Of a stretch of 64,000 bases of DNA, positions 43,194-51,774 are shown one piece after another (the first letter of the stretch is position 1; each line of letters begins with the position of its first letter). Source of the stretch: Limimaricola sp. G21655-S1 (GTDB taxonomy: Bacteria > Pseudomonadota > Alphaproteobacteria > Rhodobacterales > Rhodobacteraceae); assembly GCF_027213785.1 (NCBI RefSeq), contig NZ_JAPWGO010000006.1, positions 62,001 to 126,000 of the forward strand, in the 5' to 3' direction. The translations under genes were made by a program, and so were the position numbers. The notes beneath the pieces are model-generated. The model was not told the DNA's origin, ran no database searches, and saw only the letters and a list, made by a program, of their open reading frames with translations.

Positions 43194-44426
43194 ATGATCC
43201 GCCTTACCCTCCCCGGGCCCGCTCGCCTTGCTGCCATCATGCTCGCCGTCGCGCTGGTCGGGGCCCCGCTTCAGGCCGCCCCTTACCGGCTGATCGCGGG
43301 CGACCGGATCGAGATCGCGCATGCGGGGATGGAGGCGCCGGTCCAGCTTACCGTCGACACCGACGGGCAGGTGCGGCTGGCGGAGATCGGCGGCATCGAC
43401 GTGATCGGCCTCACCCTCGACGAGGTCGAGGCCGAGATCGCGGCCCGTGTGGGCGCGGCCGGGCTCTACGTCGATGCGCGGGTCAATGTCGTGGTCGCCG
43501 ATTACGCCCCGGTGGTGGTGACCGGCGACGTGGCGGCGCCGGGACGCTACGACTACCTCCCCGGCATGACCGTGGCCGTCGCCCTCGCCACCTCTGGCGG
43601 CAGCGAGACGCTGGGGTTGAGCCAGCTCGACCTCGCCCGGGCGCGGGCCGATGCCAAGAGCCTGCTTGAGACGCTGAACCTCGACATCGCCGGCGCCGCG
43701 GCGCGGCTGGCGCGGCTCGAGGCGGCGCTGGGGGAGGCGCCGCTCGAAACGCTGACGCCAGAGGCGGTGCGCGGGCAGGTCCCGTCGCCCGGTGCGGCGC
43801 CGTTGCAGGCGCTGGTGGAGACCGAGCGCGCGCTGCTGCGGGCCGAGCGCGAGCGGGCCGAAATGCTGATGACCTCCTGGGAGGAGGAGATCCGCACGAT
43901 CGAGGCGCAGAAGCAGCTCTTCGACGAGCGCATCGTTCTGCAGGAGGAGATCGTCGCCAACACCGCCGAGGCGCTGCGCAACGCCCGCGAGCTGCAGGAG
44001 CGGGGGCTTCAGACCACCGCGAGCCTCAGCAGCGCCGAGGAGCGCGCCTCGGATGCGCAGGCCCGGGCGCTGGAACTCGAATCCGCGCAGATCGCCGCGG
44101 CCCGCGCCATATCGGACGCGCGCCGTGCACGCGCGCAGTTCCTCGCCGACCGGGAGCGGACCAACCTCGCCGACCTGCAGGCGGGACGGATCGAGATCGA
44201 CGGGCTGCGGCTGCGCCATGCGCGCGCCCTCGAACAGCTCGCGCTCTTGAGCGGCAGCGGGGCCGGGGCGTTGCTCGATGCCACGACGGTCGAGCTGGGC
44301 TACCGGCTGCTGAGCCCGCGCCCGGGCCGCGACGAGATCACCGGGATCGACGCGCAGACCCCGCTGCTGCCGGGCGACACGCTGATCGTCACCGTCACCT
44401 CGCGGCCGCTCGACATCCCCAGCTGA
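43194..44426 (+). CDS. ExoF-like polysaccharide export protein
   Basis: A 410-residue periplasmic/outer-membrane export protein. A signal peptide (residues 1-29) precedes a Poly_export domain (YRLIAGDRIEIAHAG, LTVDTDGQVRLAEIGGIDVIGLT), a SLBB-type domain (VVVTGDVAAPGRYDYLPGMTV) and a long alpha-helical coiled coil (about 170-370, rich in Glu, Arg and Ala), ending in LLPGDTLIVTV. This layout matches S. meliloti ExoF (about 420 residues) rather than Wza. It should link the co-polymerase to the outer membrane. ATG 43194 is followed by a good signal peptide; the ribosome site is weak. A second paralogue lies at 62704-63897. Confidence 0.87.
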   Translation: MIRLTLPGPARLAAIMLAVALVGAPLQAAPYRLIAGDRIEIAHAGMEAPVQLTVDTDGQVRLAEIGGIDVIGLTLDEVEAEIAARVGAAGLYVDARVNVVVADYAPVVVTGDVAAPGRYDYLPGMTVAVALATSGGSETLGLSQLDLARARADAKSLLETLNLDIAGAAARLARLEAALGEAPLETLTPEAVRGQVPSPGAAPLQALVETERALLRAERERAEMLMTSWEEEIRTIEAQKQLFDERIVLQEEIVANTAEALRNARELQERGLQTTASLSSAEERASDAQARALELESAQIAAARAISDARRARAQFLADRERTNLADLQAGRIEIDGLRLRHARALEQLALLSGSGAGALLDATTVELGYRLLSPRPGRDEITGIDAQTPLLPGDTLIVTVTSRPLDIPS

Positions 44427-44514
44427 AATACGCCGCCGTTGCGCGTACGGTGCCGACACCGCGATTTAGCGCGGCCGCGCCATTCTTCCCCGACATCGAT
44501 TGGGGAGAGCGGCG

Positions 44515-47376
44515 ATGGAACAGAAGGTCGTGGTGCGGGCGGACGGCGGAGCGGGCTATCTGGGGCTGCGGCTCTTCGCGGGCGAGGCGATCACCTTCGA
44601 GGTGCCGGACCGGCCCGCGGACGCGCGCGTCACCGTGACGATGGGGTTCGACACCGCCGCGCCGCCGCTCGTGCAGCGCAGCGGCGACGAGAGGGTCGCG
44701 CTTTCGCCCGAGGATCTCGCGCCGCTCGGCGAGGGGCGGGCGGGGGTCTACAACGTCTGGATTGAACAGGGTTCGGGGCGCCGGTTGCTGCAGCACGGCT
44801 CGATCGTGGCGCAGCCGAGCCTTGCGCCCGTCGCCGCGACCGCGCCGGTCGCGGGCGGTGCCGTGACGCTGGAACTGCGCGTGGGCGAGGCGGTCTCGGT
44901 CGATCTCTCGACCGGTTTCACCGGGGCCGATCTCGTGTTCTCGCTGGCGCCCGGCTCGGAGCCTCTGCCCGCCGGGCTCGCGCTCTCGAGAGCGGGTATC
45001 CTGACGGGGCAACCCGAGATGGCGGGGCAGCACGACCTGCTGCTGCGCGCAAGCAATGCTGCCGGTTGGGCCGAGACAGGGCTTTCCATCGCGCTCGTCG
45101 CGGCCCCGGGCGGTGCGGGCGGTTCGCCGGGTGTCACGACATTCGCCGCCCACCGGGCGGGGCCGCGTCTCATCGTCGATGGCGACAGCACCATGGCCAA
45201 TCCCGGCTTCCGCGACGCGTTGCTCTGGGCCTTGGGCGACGTGACATGGCTGCCCGACACCTACCAGCAGGCCACCGGTGGCCACACGATCCAGACCATG
45301 CTCGACGGGGCGCAGGCGGTGGTCGACCTGATCGAGCGCGACGAGACCATCGTGGTGATCGGCCCGGTCGGCGCGAACTGGGACCCGACCGATCCGGCGG
45401 TCCCCTATACCCTGTCGAAATCCAAGATGGCCGAGCTGATCGGGGTCTACCGCGATGCGGGCGCGGTGGTGGTCTGCGTGCCGGCTCTGCCATCGGGCTA
45501 CGACGACCCGGCCAATCCCTATACCGCCAAGCAGGACAAGTACGACGCGATCAACGCCACGCTGGCCGAGGTCGCAGCGACCGATGCCGACGTGCACATG
45601 GTCGATGTCGCCGGCTTCGACCCGGTGTCGATGAAGAACGACGAAACCCACCCCAATATCGAGCATGGCGCCGCCTATCTCGCAGGCAGGGTGCGCGAGG
45701 TGGCGCTGCCGCTGATCACCGGCTCGCGGCTGGCCGAGGCCCCGAACCTGCTTCGCACCGCGGGAGAGTTTCCGGGTGATGCGCCGAGCGCGGTCGCGGG
45801 CGTGTCGGGCATCCAGCCGGATGGCTGGGTCTTCACCCGGATCGGCACCGCGTCATGGAACGTCGCACGCAACGGCGCGGGCGATCTCCTCATCTCCTGT
45901 CGGGATGCGCCCGACCGTGCGCAGCTCACCCTGCGCTACAACGCCGATGTCGGCGGCGCGACGGGCGACATCTTCGACGCGATCTTCGAGGTCGAGGTCG
46001 ACCCGGCCTCGACCGGCTTCGGCGGGCTGATGTCGGGCGTGGCCGGATCGACCCTGCTCGGCATGAACGCGATCACGCCGTTCCTGACGGTGCCGCCCTG
46101 GCCGCTCTTTGCCCGGTCGCGCGGTTACGCGCAGGAGGGCGCGCATGGCGTCAGGCAGGTCTCGCTCGGCCTGTCCTGTGTCGCGGGGGGCAGCGTGACC
46201 TATACCGTGAAGCGGGCGGCGATGCTGCTCGTGCGCAACGCCGCCAACGCCATCGAGATCGCGGGCGATCCAATGGAGGCGGTCGAGGTCGGGCAGCCCT
46301 ATGGCTTCGCGCCGGTGGTGTCGGGGGGCAGCGCGCCCTACGGCTTCGATCTCGCTTCGGGGAGCCTGCCGCCGGGGATGTCGCTCGATCCCGGCACCGG
46401 GGCGATCACCGGCAGCGCCGATGCCGCAGGCCGCCATGGCGGCATCGCGATCCGGGTGACCGATGCTCTGGGCGCGACCGCGACGCTCGCGCCTTTCGCG
46501 ATCGAGGTGACGGCGGCGGGCGTTCCGGCGAACACCACGCCCCCGACGCTGAGCAATACCAGCCCGGCCGAGGGCGAGACGATCAGCGTCGATGTCGGGG
46601 TCTGGAGCAACGCGCCGGAGAGCTTCCGCTACCAGTGGCGGCATTCCGGCAACGTCCAGGCGGGCGAGACCGGGCCAAGCCATACCATCGCCGCCGGGGT
46701 GGCCCCGCAGGTGATCACCTGCCAGGTCTGGGCCGCCAATGCGGCGGGCGAAAGCGCCGTGGCCGAGACCGCGCCGAGCGATCCGGTGGTGGCGGACGGG
46801 GCCGCCAGCGTCACGGGCTGGAACGACAGCGACCCGGATTGGACGCATTTCGGCGGTATCGAGCAATTGCTTTATGCCGATCAGGGGCGCGGCGTCACTG
46901 CGGCGCCGGGGATGGACGGGATGCGCAACGCGGTCGGGGCCGACGCGCTTTCGGGCCAAGTGTATTTCGAGGTCGAGCTGGTCTCGGGCGTCAATCTCGT
47001 CGGTATCGCCGATGCGCAGACCAGTATCGCGACCGGCAGCCTGACCGCGGATCGCCACGGCAAGGCCGGGGGTCTGGTGTTCCACAGCGATGGCAATATC
47101 GCCATCGGCAACGCGCTGGCCGATGGCCAGCGGGCCTGCCTTGCCGTCGATACCGGGGCCGGACTGTTCTGGGTCCGGCAGGAGGCCGGGGCGTGGAACG
47201 AGGATGCGGCGGCGGACCCGGCGGCGGGGACGGGCGGCTTCAGCCTCGCGGCGCTGACCCCGCCGATCCGCGCCCATGTCCAGCTCAAGAGACAGAGCGG
47301 CGCCGAGGCCCGGCTGCATGGCAGCCGCGACCGCTGGCGCCATGCGGCGCCGCCGGGGTTCGGGCCGATCGCCTGA
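44515..47376 (+). CDS. SGNH-hydrolase fusion protein with putative-Ig and SPRY-like domains
   Basis: A 953-residue protein with an unusual domain order. An N-terminal beta region (1-110) is followed by a cadherin-like putative-Ig domain (about 115-195; LPAGLALSRAGILTGQP). Next is an SGNH/GDSL esterase domain (about 215-400) with GDST (Ser225), GGHT, GANW (Asn288) and DETH (Asp376, His379). A jelly-roll-like region (about 420-580), a second putative-Ig domain (about 590-670; LPPGMSLDPGTGAITGS), an Ig-like domain (about 675-755) and a C-terminal SPRY/lectin-like domain (about 760-930) complete it. ATG 44515 has GGGGAG upstream. No signal peptide is visible, so the route outside the cell, if any, is unknown. 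It may remove acyl groups from the polysaccharide. Confidence 0.78.
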   Translation: MEQKVVVRADGGAGYLGLRLFAGEAITFEVPDRPADARVTVTMGFDTAAPPLVQRSGDERVALSPEDLAPLGEGRAGVYNVWIEQGSGRRLLQHGSIVAQPSLAPVAATAPVAGGAVTLELRVGEAVSVDLSTGFTGADLVFSLAPGSEPLPAGLALSRAGILTGQPEMAGQHDLLLRASNAAGWAETGLSIALVAAPGGAGGSPGVTTFAAHRAGPRLIVDGDSTMANPGFRDALLWALGDVTWLPDTYQQATGGHTIQTMLDGAQAVVDLIERDETIVVIGPVGANWDPTDPAVPYTLSKSKMAELIGVYRDAGAVVVCVPALPSGYDDPANPYTAKQDKYDAINATLAEVAATDADVHMVDVAGFDPVSMKNDETHPNIEHGAAYLAGRVREVALPLITGSRLAEAPNLLRTAGEFPGDAPSAVAGVSGIQPDGWVFTRIGTASWNVARNGAGDLLISCRDAPDRAQLTLRYNADVGGATGDIFDAIFEVEVDPASTGFGGLMSGVAGSTLLGMNAITPFLTVPPWPLFARSRGYAQEGAHGVRQVSLGLSCVAGGSVTYTVKRAAMLLVRNAANAIEIAGDPMEAVEVGQPYGFAPVVSGGSAPYGFDLASGSLPPGMSLDPGTGAITGSADAAGRHGGIAIRVTDALGATATLAPFAIEVTAAGVPANTTPPTLSNTSPAEGETISVDVGVWSNAPESFRYQWRHSGNVQAGETGPSHTIAAGVAPQVITCQVWAANAAGESAVAETAPSDPVVADGAASVTGWNDSDPDWTHFGGIEQLLYADQGRGVTAAPGMDGMRNAVGADALSGQVYFEVELVSGVNLVGIADAQTSIATGSLTADRHGKAGGLVFHSDGNIAIGNALADGQRACLAVDTGAGLFWVRQEAGAWNEDAAADPAAGTGGFSLAALTPPIRAHVQLKRQSGAEARLHGSRDRWRHAAPPGFGPIA

Positions 47377-47378
47377 GA

Positions 47379-48473
47379 TCAGCCCATGGGCAGATCCTCG
47401 AGGTGACCGGCCAGCGTCGCGGCCGCCGCCTTCCAGGTGAAACGCTGCACCCGGGCCCGGCCCGCCTGCGCGAGGCGGGACCGCAGCTCCGGCGTGGCGC
47501 AGACGCGCTCCATCGCCGCGCGCCAGCCATCGGCATCGCTCGGGTCGAGCGACAGCGCCGCGTCGCCGCAGACCTCGGGCACCGCGCCGCCGGTCGAGGC
47601 GATCACCGGGCAGCCGCAGAACATTGCCTCGGCCGGGGGCAGGCCGAAGCCCTCGGTGATCGAGGGAAAGGCCAGCGCCGTGGCGTTGTCGTAAAGCGCG
47701 CGCAACTCGGCATCGCTGACCCGGCCCAGCATCCGCACATCCTCGGAAGGGGTGATGCCGCCATCGGCGAAGACCCCCGCATCGCCGCCGCCCGCGATCA
47801 CCAGCGGAATCGAGCGGTCGCTGCGGGCCCGCGCCGCGCGGACCAGCATCGCGAGGTTCTTGTGTGGCGCGAGGCTGCCCAATGCCAGCAGGAAGCGCCC
47901 CGGCTCCAGCCCGTGCCGCTTCAGAGTCTCGGGGTCCGGGGCAAGGCGCAGCACGTGATCGGCGCCGTTCGGAACCACCCGCGCCTTGCCCTTCGGCACC
48001 ACGCCGAAGCGTTCGAGATCGGCGCGCGCATGCTCGGAGACGGTGAGCACCATCGCCGCGCGCCGCCCCAGCATCGGCTGCATCGTGCCGTACCAGCGCA
48101 CGAAGGCCCGGGAGTAGGATTCGGGCTGCCGGAACGCCTGCGCGTCGTGCATCATCACCACCTGCCGCGACCGCAGCGCCGGGCCGGTGTTGCACAGGCT
48201 CAGAAGCCAGTCCCGGGGCCGGGCGCGGGCGAGGGCGAGTTGCTCCCAACCATGCCCGCCGAGCTTCGAGGCGCTGGTCGTCGCCGCGTCGAGGATCGCC
48301 TTCGGCCGCTCCTCGGGCCGCACCGTGTCGCCGCGCGGCCGGATCGCGGAAAACCCGCCAAAGCGCGAGGGCAGCCCGTGTTCGAGCAGCGCCGCCACCA
48401 ACTCGCTCGCAACGCGATCGACACCCGTGGGCGGCCGCATCAGAAAGCGGCCGTTCAGAACCAGATCAACCAT
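47379..48473 (-). CDS. GT4-family glycosyltransferase
   Basis: A 364-residue GT-B fold enzyme. VDLVLNGRFLMRPPTGVDRVASELV is the N-terminal domain start; LTVSEHARADLERFG, GSLAPHKNLAMLVRAARA and FPSITEGFGLPPAEAMFCGCPVIAS carry the acceptor loop and the donor-site EX7E. It closely follows the plan of the enzyme at 27283-28365 (NGRFL, SEHxR, PHKN, EGFGLP). The start at 48473 has AAGGTG seven bases upstream. It is convergent with the SGNH gene, with a two-base gap. Confidence 0.88.
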   Translation of the reverse strand: MVDLVLNGRFLMRPPTGVDRVASELVAALLEHGLPSRFGGFSAIRPRGDTVRPEERPKAILDAATTSASKLGGHGWEQLALARARPRDWLLSLCNTGPALRSRQVVMMHDAQAFRQPESYSRAFVRWYGTMQPMLGRRAAMVLTVSEHARADLERFGVVPKGKARVVPNGADHVLRLAPDPETLKRHGLEPGRFLLALGSLAPHKNLAMLVRAARARSDRSIPLVIAGGGDAGVFADGGITPSEDVRMLGRVSDAELRALYDNATALAFPSITEGFGLPPAEAMFCGCPVIASTGGAVPEVCGDAALSLDPSDADGWRAAMERVCATPELRSRLAQAGRARVQRFTWKAAAATLAGHLEDLPMG

Positions 48474-48923
48474 TCAAAATCACCTTGTCGCAGGACGCGC
48501 CACGCACCCTGCCCGCGTCCCGTGCTTATGTCTTTTGGCACCGATGTCACAAGACCGACCCGCTGTCCGGTGCCTGCTCGGGTGCCGGAAATGTTCGGAT
48601 GCTGCGCGAAAAGTCCAAGATTTTCGCCGGTTACGGGCGGTCGATGGTCACGACGGCCAATCCCGTCGGGCCAAGCCAAATCGCGGTGGCGGGTTCGGTC
48701 ATTCCCATCAACGACCTGTCTCCTGGGCAAGCGGGGGCTAGGGTAGCATGGTTTCCGCGAGAAACTGGACGTGCTACTCAAGGTTGAAGTGTTATATTGT
48801 CAATTTCCTTTTGGTAGTGAATATCCCGATCATTCCACAACGAGATGCGCCGGCGATTCCCGCGAGGTCGCATAGGTGTGGGGTCGGGATAGGGGACACC
48901 GCCGCGTCCTCGGAGCCATCATC
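48474..48923. other. Gene-free divergent spacer
   Basis: A 450-base control region between the glycosyltransferase and acyltransferase genes. It holds an AT-rich patch at 48780-48830 with a promoter candidate and the 12-base ATAGGGGACACC (48889-48900), identical to part of the iteron-like repeat at 3387-3398. No gene is supported. Confidence 0.5.
48797..48825 (+). promoter_or_regulatory. Putative promoter of the acyltransferase gene
   Basis: TTGTCA (48797-48802), 17 bases, AATATC (48820-48825), inside the most AT-rich part of the spacer, about 100 bases before the likely start codon. Confidence 0.4.
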
Positions 48924-50918
48924 TTGACCTGTCAGGTATCGTATCGTCCCGAGATCGACGGGATGCGCGCCATCGCGGTTTCGGCCGTTCTCGTCTATCA
49001 CCTCGGTATCGCTCAGGGCGACAACATCGTCTTTCCCGGCGGGTTTCTCGGGGTCGACCTGTTCTTCGTGCTGTCGGGGTTCCTGATCACCGGCATCCTT
49101 TTGCAGGAGCTTGCGGAGGGGGGGCGGATCCGGCTCGCGCGGTTCTATGCGCGGCGGGCGCGGCGGATTCTGCCGCCGATGCTGCTGGTCATGCTGGCAA
49201 GCCTGCCCTTGGCCTGGGCGATCCTGCTGCCGAGCGAGATGCAGCGCTTCGCATGGTCCCTGCTGGCGACGCTCGGATTCCTCAGCAACTTCTTCTGGTT
49301 CGAGACGCTGGGCGCCTATGGCGCCGCCGCCGCCGATCAGCAGCCCTTCCTGCATGGCTGGAGCCTCGCCATCGAGGAGCAGTTCTACCTGCTGTTCCCG
49401 CTGGTGCTGATGCTGCTGGCCCGGCTGGGCGGGGGACGGGCGATGGGGGTCGGCATCGCGGTGCTGCTCGTCTCGGGTCTCGCGGTGGCGCAGTTCTCGA
49501 CATGGGCGATGCCGTCCTTTTCGTTCTTTTCCCCCGCGAGCCGTGCCTGGGAGCTTCTGGCGGGATCCGGTCTCGCCTGGCTGTCGCGGCACCGTGCTGG
49601 CCTGTTGCAGCACGGCCTGCTGGCCCGGCGGGCGCCTTTGGCCGCGCTTCTGGTGCTGCTGACCTGCTTCGCGGGGTTCGAGCTCGAAGGCTCGGGCCAT
49701 CCCGGCCTGCCGACCCTGCCGGTGATCCTCGCCTCCTGCGCGCTGATCTGGTTCGCACAACCCGGCGAGCCGGTGACGGCGCTGCTCTCGACGCCGCCTC
49801 TGGTCTATCTCGGCAAGCTCTCCTACGCGATCTACCTGTGGCATTTCCCGATCTTCGCCTTCGGACGGCTCGCGAATATCGACGGTATCACTGCGGTCGA
49901 CATGACCGCATGGCTGGGGTTGACGCTGGCGCTGTCGGTGCTGAGCCACCACCTCGTCGAGCGGCCCTTTCGCTTCGCTCTCCCGACCCGGGCCTTCGCG
50001 GCCGCGATCGCCGGTGCGACGGTGATGGTGCTGCTGTTCGGTGCCGTGTCGCTCGGCTCGGATGGCGGTTTCGGCCGACAGAGCGCGCGGCTCGCCCCGC
50101 TATATGGCGACGCCTCCTTCGACAACGAGGTGCTGCAGGCGCAAAGCTGGTCGATCCTCGACGCGCTCGACCCCGATGAGAAGATCGACCGCTGGAACGC
50201 CGCCACGCCGTCGCGCCACGAGCGCGAGGCGCTGTGGTTCCGCCGGCCCGAGAGCCGCAAGGTGCTGATCATCGGCAATTCGCACTGCAAGGACATGTTC
50301 AACGCGCTGTGGCTCAACGCGGAGCGGTTCGACGGGATCGAGTTCGCGCGCTTTGCGATCGGCGCCAAGGTGCCGGAGGCGCATATCGAGATGCTGTTGC
50401 GCGCGCCGAATTTCGCGGCGGCACATGTGATAGCCCTCGCGCCGCGCTACACGCCCGAGTTCCTCGCGGCGCTGCCGCGACTGGCCGCGCTGTTCCAGCG
50501 TCACGGCAAGGAGGTCGTGGTCATCGGCGACACCGCCGAGTTCGATTCGCCCAGCGTGCTGCCGCTGTTCGACTGGCATCTCAGGAGCACGGGCACGCGG
50601 GCGCAGCTCGCCGGGCTGAACGACCTCGCCTATGGCCGCGAATCCGCCGAAGGGCGCGCGGCCGAGCGGGCGCTCGACCGAATAGCTGAGGAGCATGGCC
50701 TGGGCTTCCTGTCGCGCCGGCAACTGATCTGCGACGACGCGGCCGAAAGCTGTGCGCTGGTTTCGCCCGAGGGTCGCAAGACGATGTATGACCGCGATCA
50801 CTGGACCCTCGAGGGCGCCGCGCTCTTCGGACGCCGCGCGGCCGAGGCGGGCTGGTTTCAGGAGGTCCCGACGGATCACGGCCGATCTCAGGACAGGTTT
50901 TCGAACCTTTCCGAGTAG
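48924..50918 (+). CDS. OafA-type acyltransferase with C-terminal SGNH domain
   Basis: A 664-residue protein. The N-terminal half is an acyltransferase-3 membrane domain of about ten segments, beginning YRPEIDGMRAIAVSAVLVYHLG and including FFVLSGFLITGILL, RRILPP and HGWSLAIEEQFYLLFP. The C-terminal half (about 400-650) is a periplasmic SGNH domain with GNSH (catalytic Ser) and the DRDH motif. Proteins of this build O-acetylate surface polysaccharides, the SGNH domain making the final transfer. The conserved start YRPEIDG needs a start just upstream: TTG 48924 with GGAG eight bases before it is best; GTG 48876 is an alternative. Confidence 0.87.
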   Translation: MTCQVSYRPEIDGMRAIAVSAVLVYHLGIAQGDNIVFPGGFLGVDLFFVLSGFLITGILLQELAEGGRIRLARFYARRARRILPPMLLVMLASLPLAWAILLPSEMQRFAWSLLATLGFLSNFFWFETLGAYGAAAADQQPFLHGWSLAIEEQFYLLFPLVLMLLARLGGGRAMGVGIAVLLVSGLAVAQFSTWAMPSFSFFSPASRAWELLAGSGLAWLSRHRAGLLQHGLLARRAPLAALLVLLTCFAGFELEGSGHPGLPTLPVILASCALIWFAQPGEPVTALLSTPPLVYLGKLSYAIYLWHFPIFAFGRLANIDGITAVDMTAWLGLTLALSVLSHHLVERPFRFALPTRAFAAAIAGATVMVLLFGAVSLGSDGGFGRQSARLAPLYGDASFDNEVLQAQSWSILDALDPDEKIDRWNAATPSRHEREALWFRRPESRKVLIIGNSHCKDMFNALWLNAERFDGIEFARFAIGAKVPEAHIEMLLRAPNFAAAHVIALAPRYTPEFLAALPRLAALFQRHGKEVVVIGDTAEFDSPSVLPLFDWHLRSTGTRAQLAGLNDLAYGRESAEGRAAERALDRIAEEHGLGFLSRRQLICDDAAESCALVSPEGRKTMYDRDHWTLEGAALFGRRAAEAGWFQEVPTDHGRSQDRFSNLSE

Positions 50919-51774
50919 ATGAAGCGGGCCAATCGGTCCTCTATGATGGCCTATGCCTCGGCCGGTAAGTCGTCAGGCGGATGAAGCGCGGCGATTTTGA
51001 CCAGCGGAAATCTCGATTGCGCCAGGCGCCCCTGAAACTCTCATATATTACATAAGACATATTGTGCGCATATTTTTCTTGCCCGGTTTCGCTATTTTTG
51101 TCCCCGGCCATTGCCTGAAAACAGCGCCCTACCGACCCTGCATTTCCGAAACGGGTGTTTCAGGCGCAACCCGGCTCGCGAAAATGCTGCGAACTAGAGA
51201 TAGGTGCCGGGTCTGAAACGAGGGCGATACGGCGCATTCAATCTCCGTCCGATTTAGCCCCGCGAATCCCGATTCGGATTGAACGATCTTCCAAAAGCGC
51301 GTCGGTTCTCGTGATGGCTGGGGTTAGCGCGGGTTCGGGCGGCTGGAGCGGCGTGAAATTGCCGGGTTTTCGCCGGGGAATCGGTCGGTCCTTGCGCTGT
51401 GATCGACCCCGAAGGAGCCGGTTCGGCTGGGAAACGAAGGTTTCGCGGGCTGCGGGGCGGGAGCGGGTCGGGTGCGACGATTTGTCGTGTGGCGGCCTGC
51501 AGCCCGTTAACGGGTCGGGAAAGTTTCGCGGTCTAGCCTGCCCCTCGTTCCCGCCTTTCGCGGCGGATTTCGCGAGTTTCGGTAAGGCTCCGCCGATCAA
51601 TGGCGGATTTCCACTTAGCGACGTGGCGTCACGACCTGAGGGACTGCACAGGCAGATCGGGCTGGATATGCATCACGTCGGAATGGGGCCGGGGATCGGT
51701 CCGCAAATGCCAAATCGGATCCGGCGATCGGGGAATGGTCGGGCGATCCAGGGAATAGGGAAGAACGTAGCAAC
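50919..51774. other. Long gene-free region before the lyase gene
   Basis: An 856-base stretch without a convincing gene. An open frame on the + strand (51155-51844) has none of the codon bias of real genes here. The first part (about 51040-51100) is AT-rich, with TATATTACATAAGACATATT, and may hold promoters. Further on are CGAATCCCGATTCGGATTG, which pairs partly with itself, and GAAAC-gggt-GTTTC. The lyase gene starts at the far end, so a long 5' leader or an unrecognised RNA is possible. Confidence 0.5.

Noticed and set aside
41001-44459. Very long open frame on the - strand (over 1100 codons)
   Set aside because: It runs antisense to the hydrolase and export-protein genes, which have signal peptides and clear domains; its sequence is Arg/His/Gln-rich and low in normal composition, a shadow typical of GC-rich DNA.
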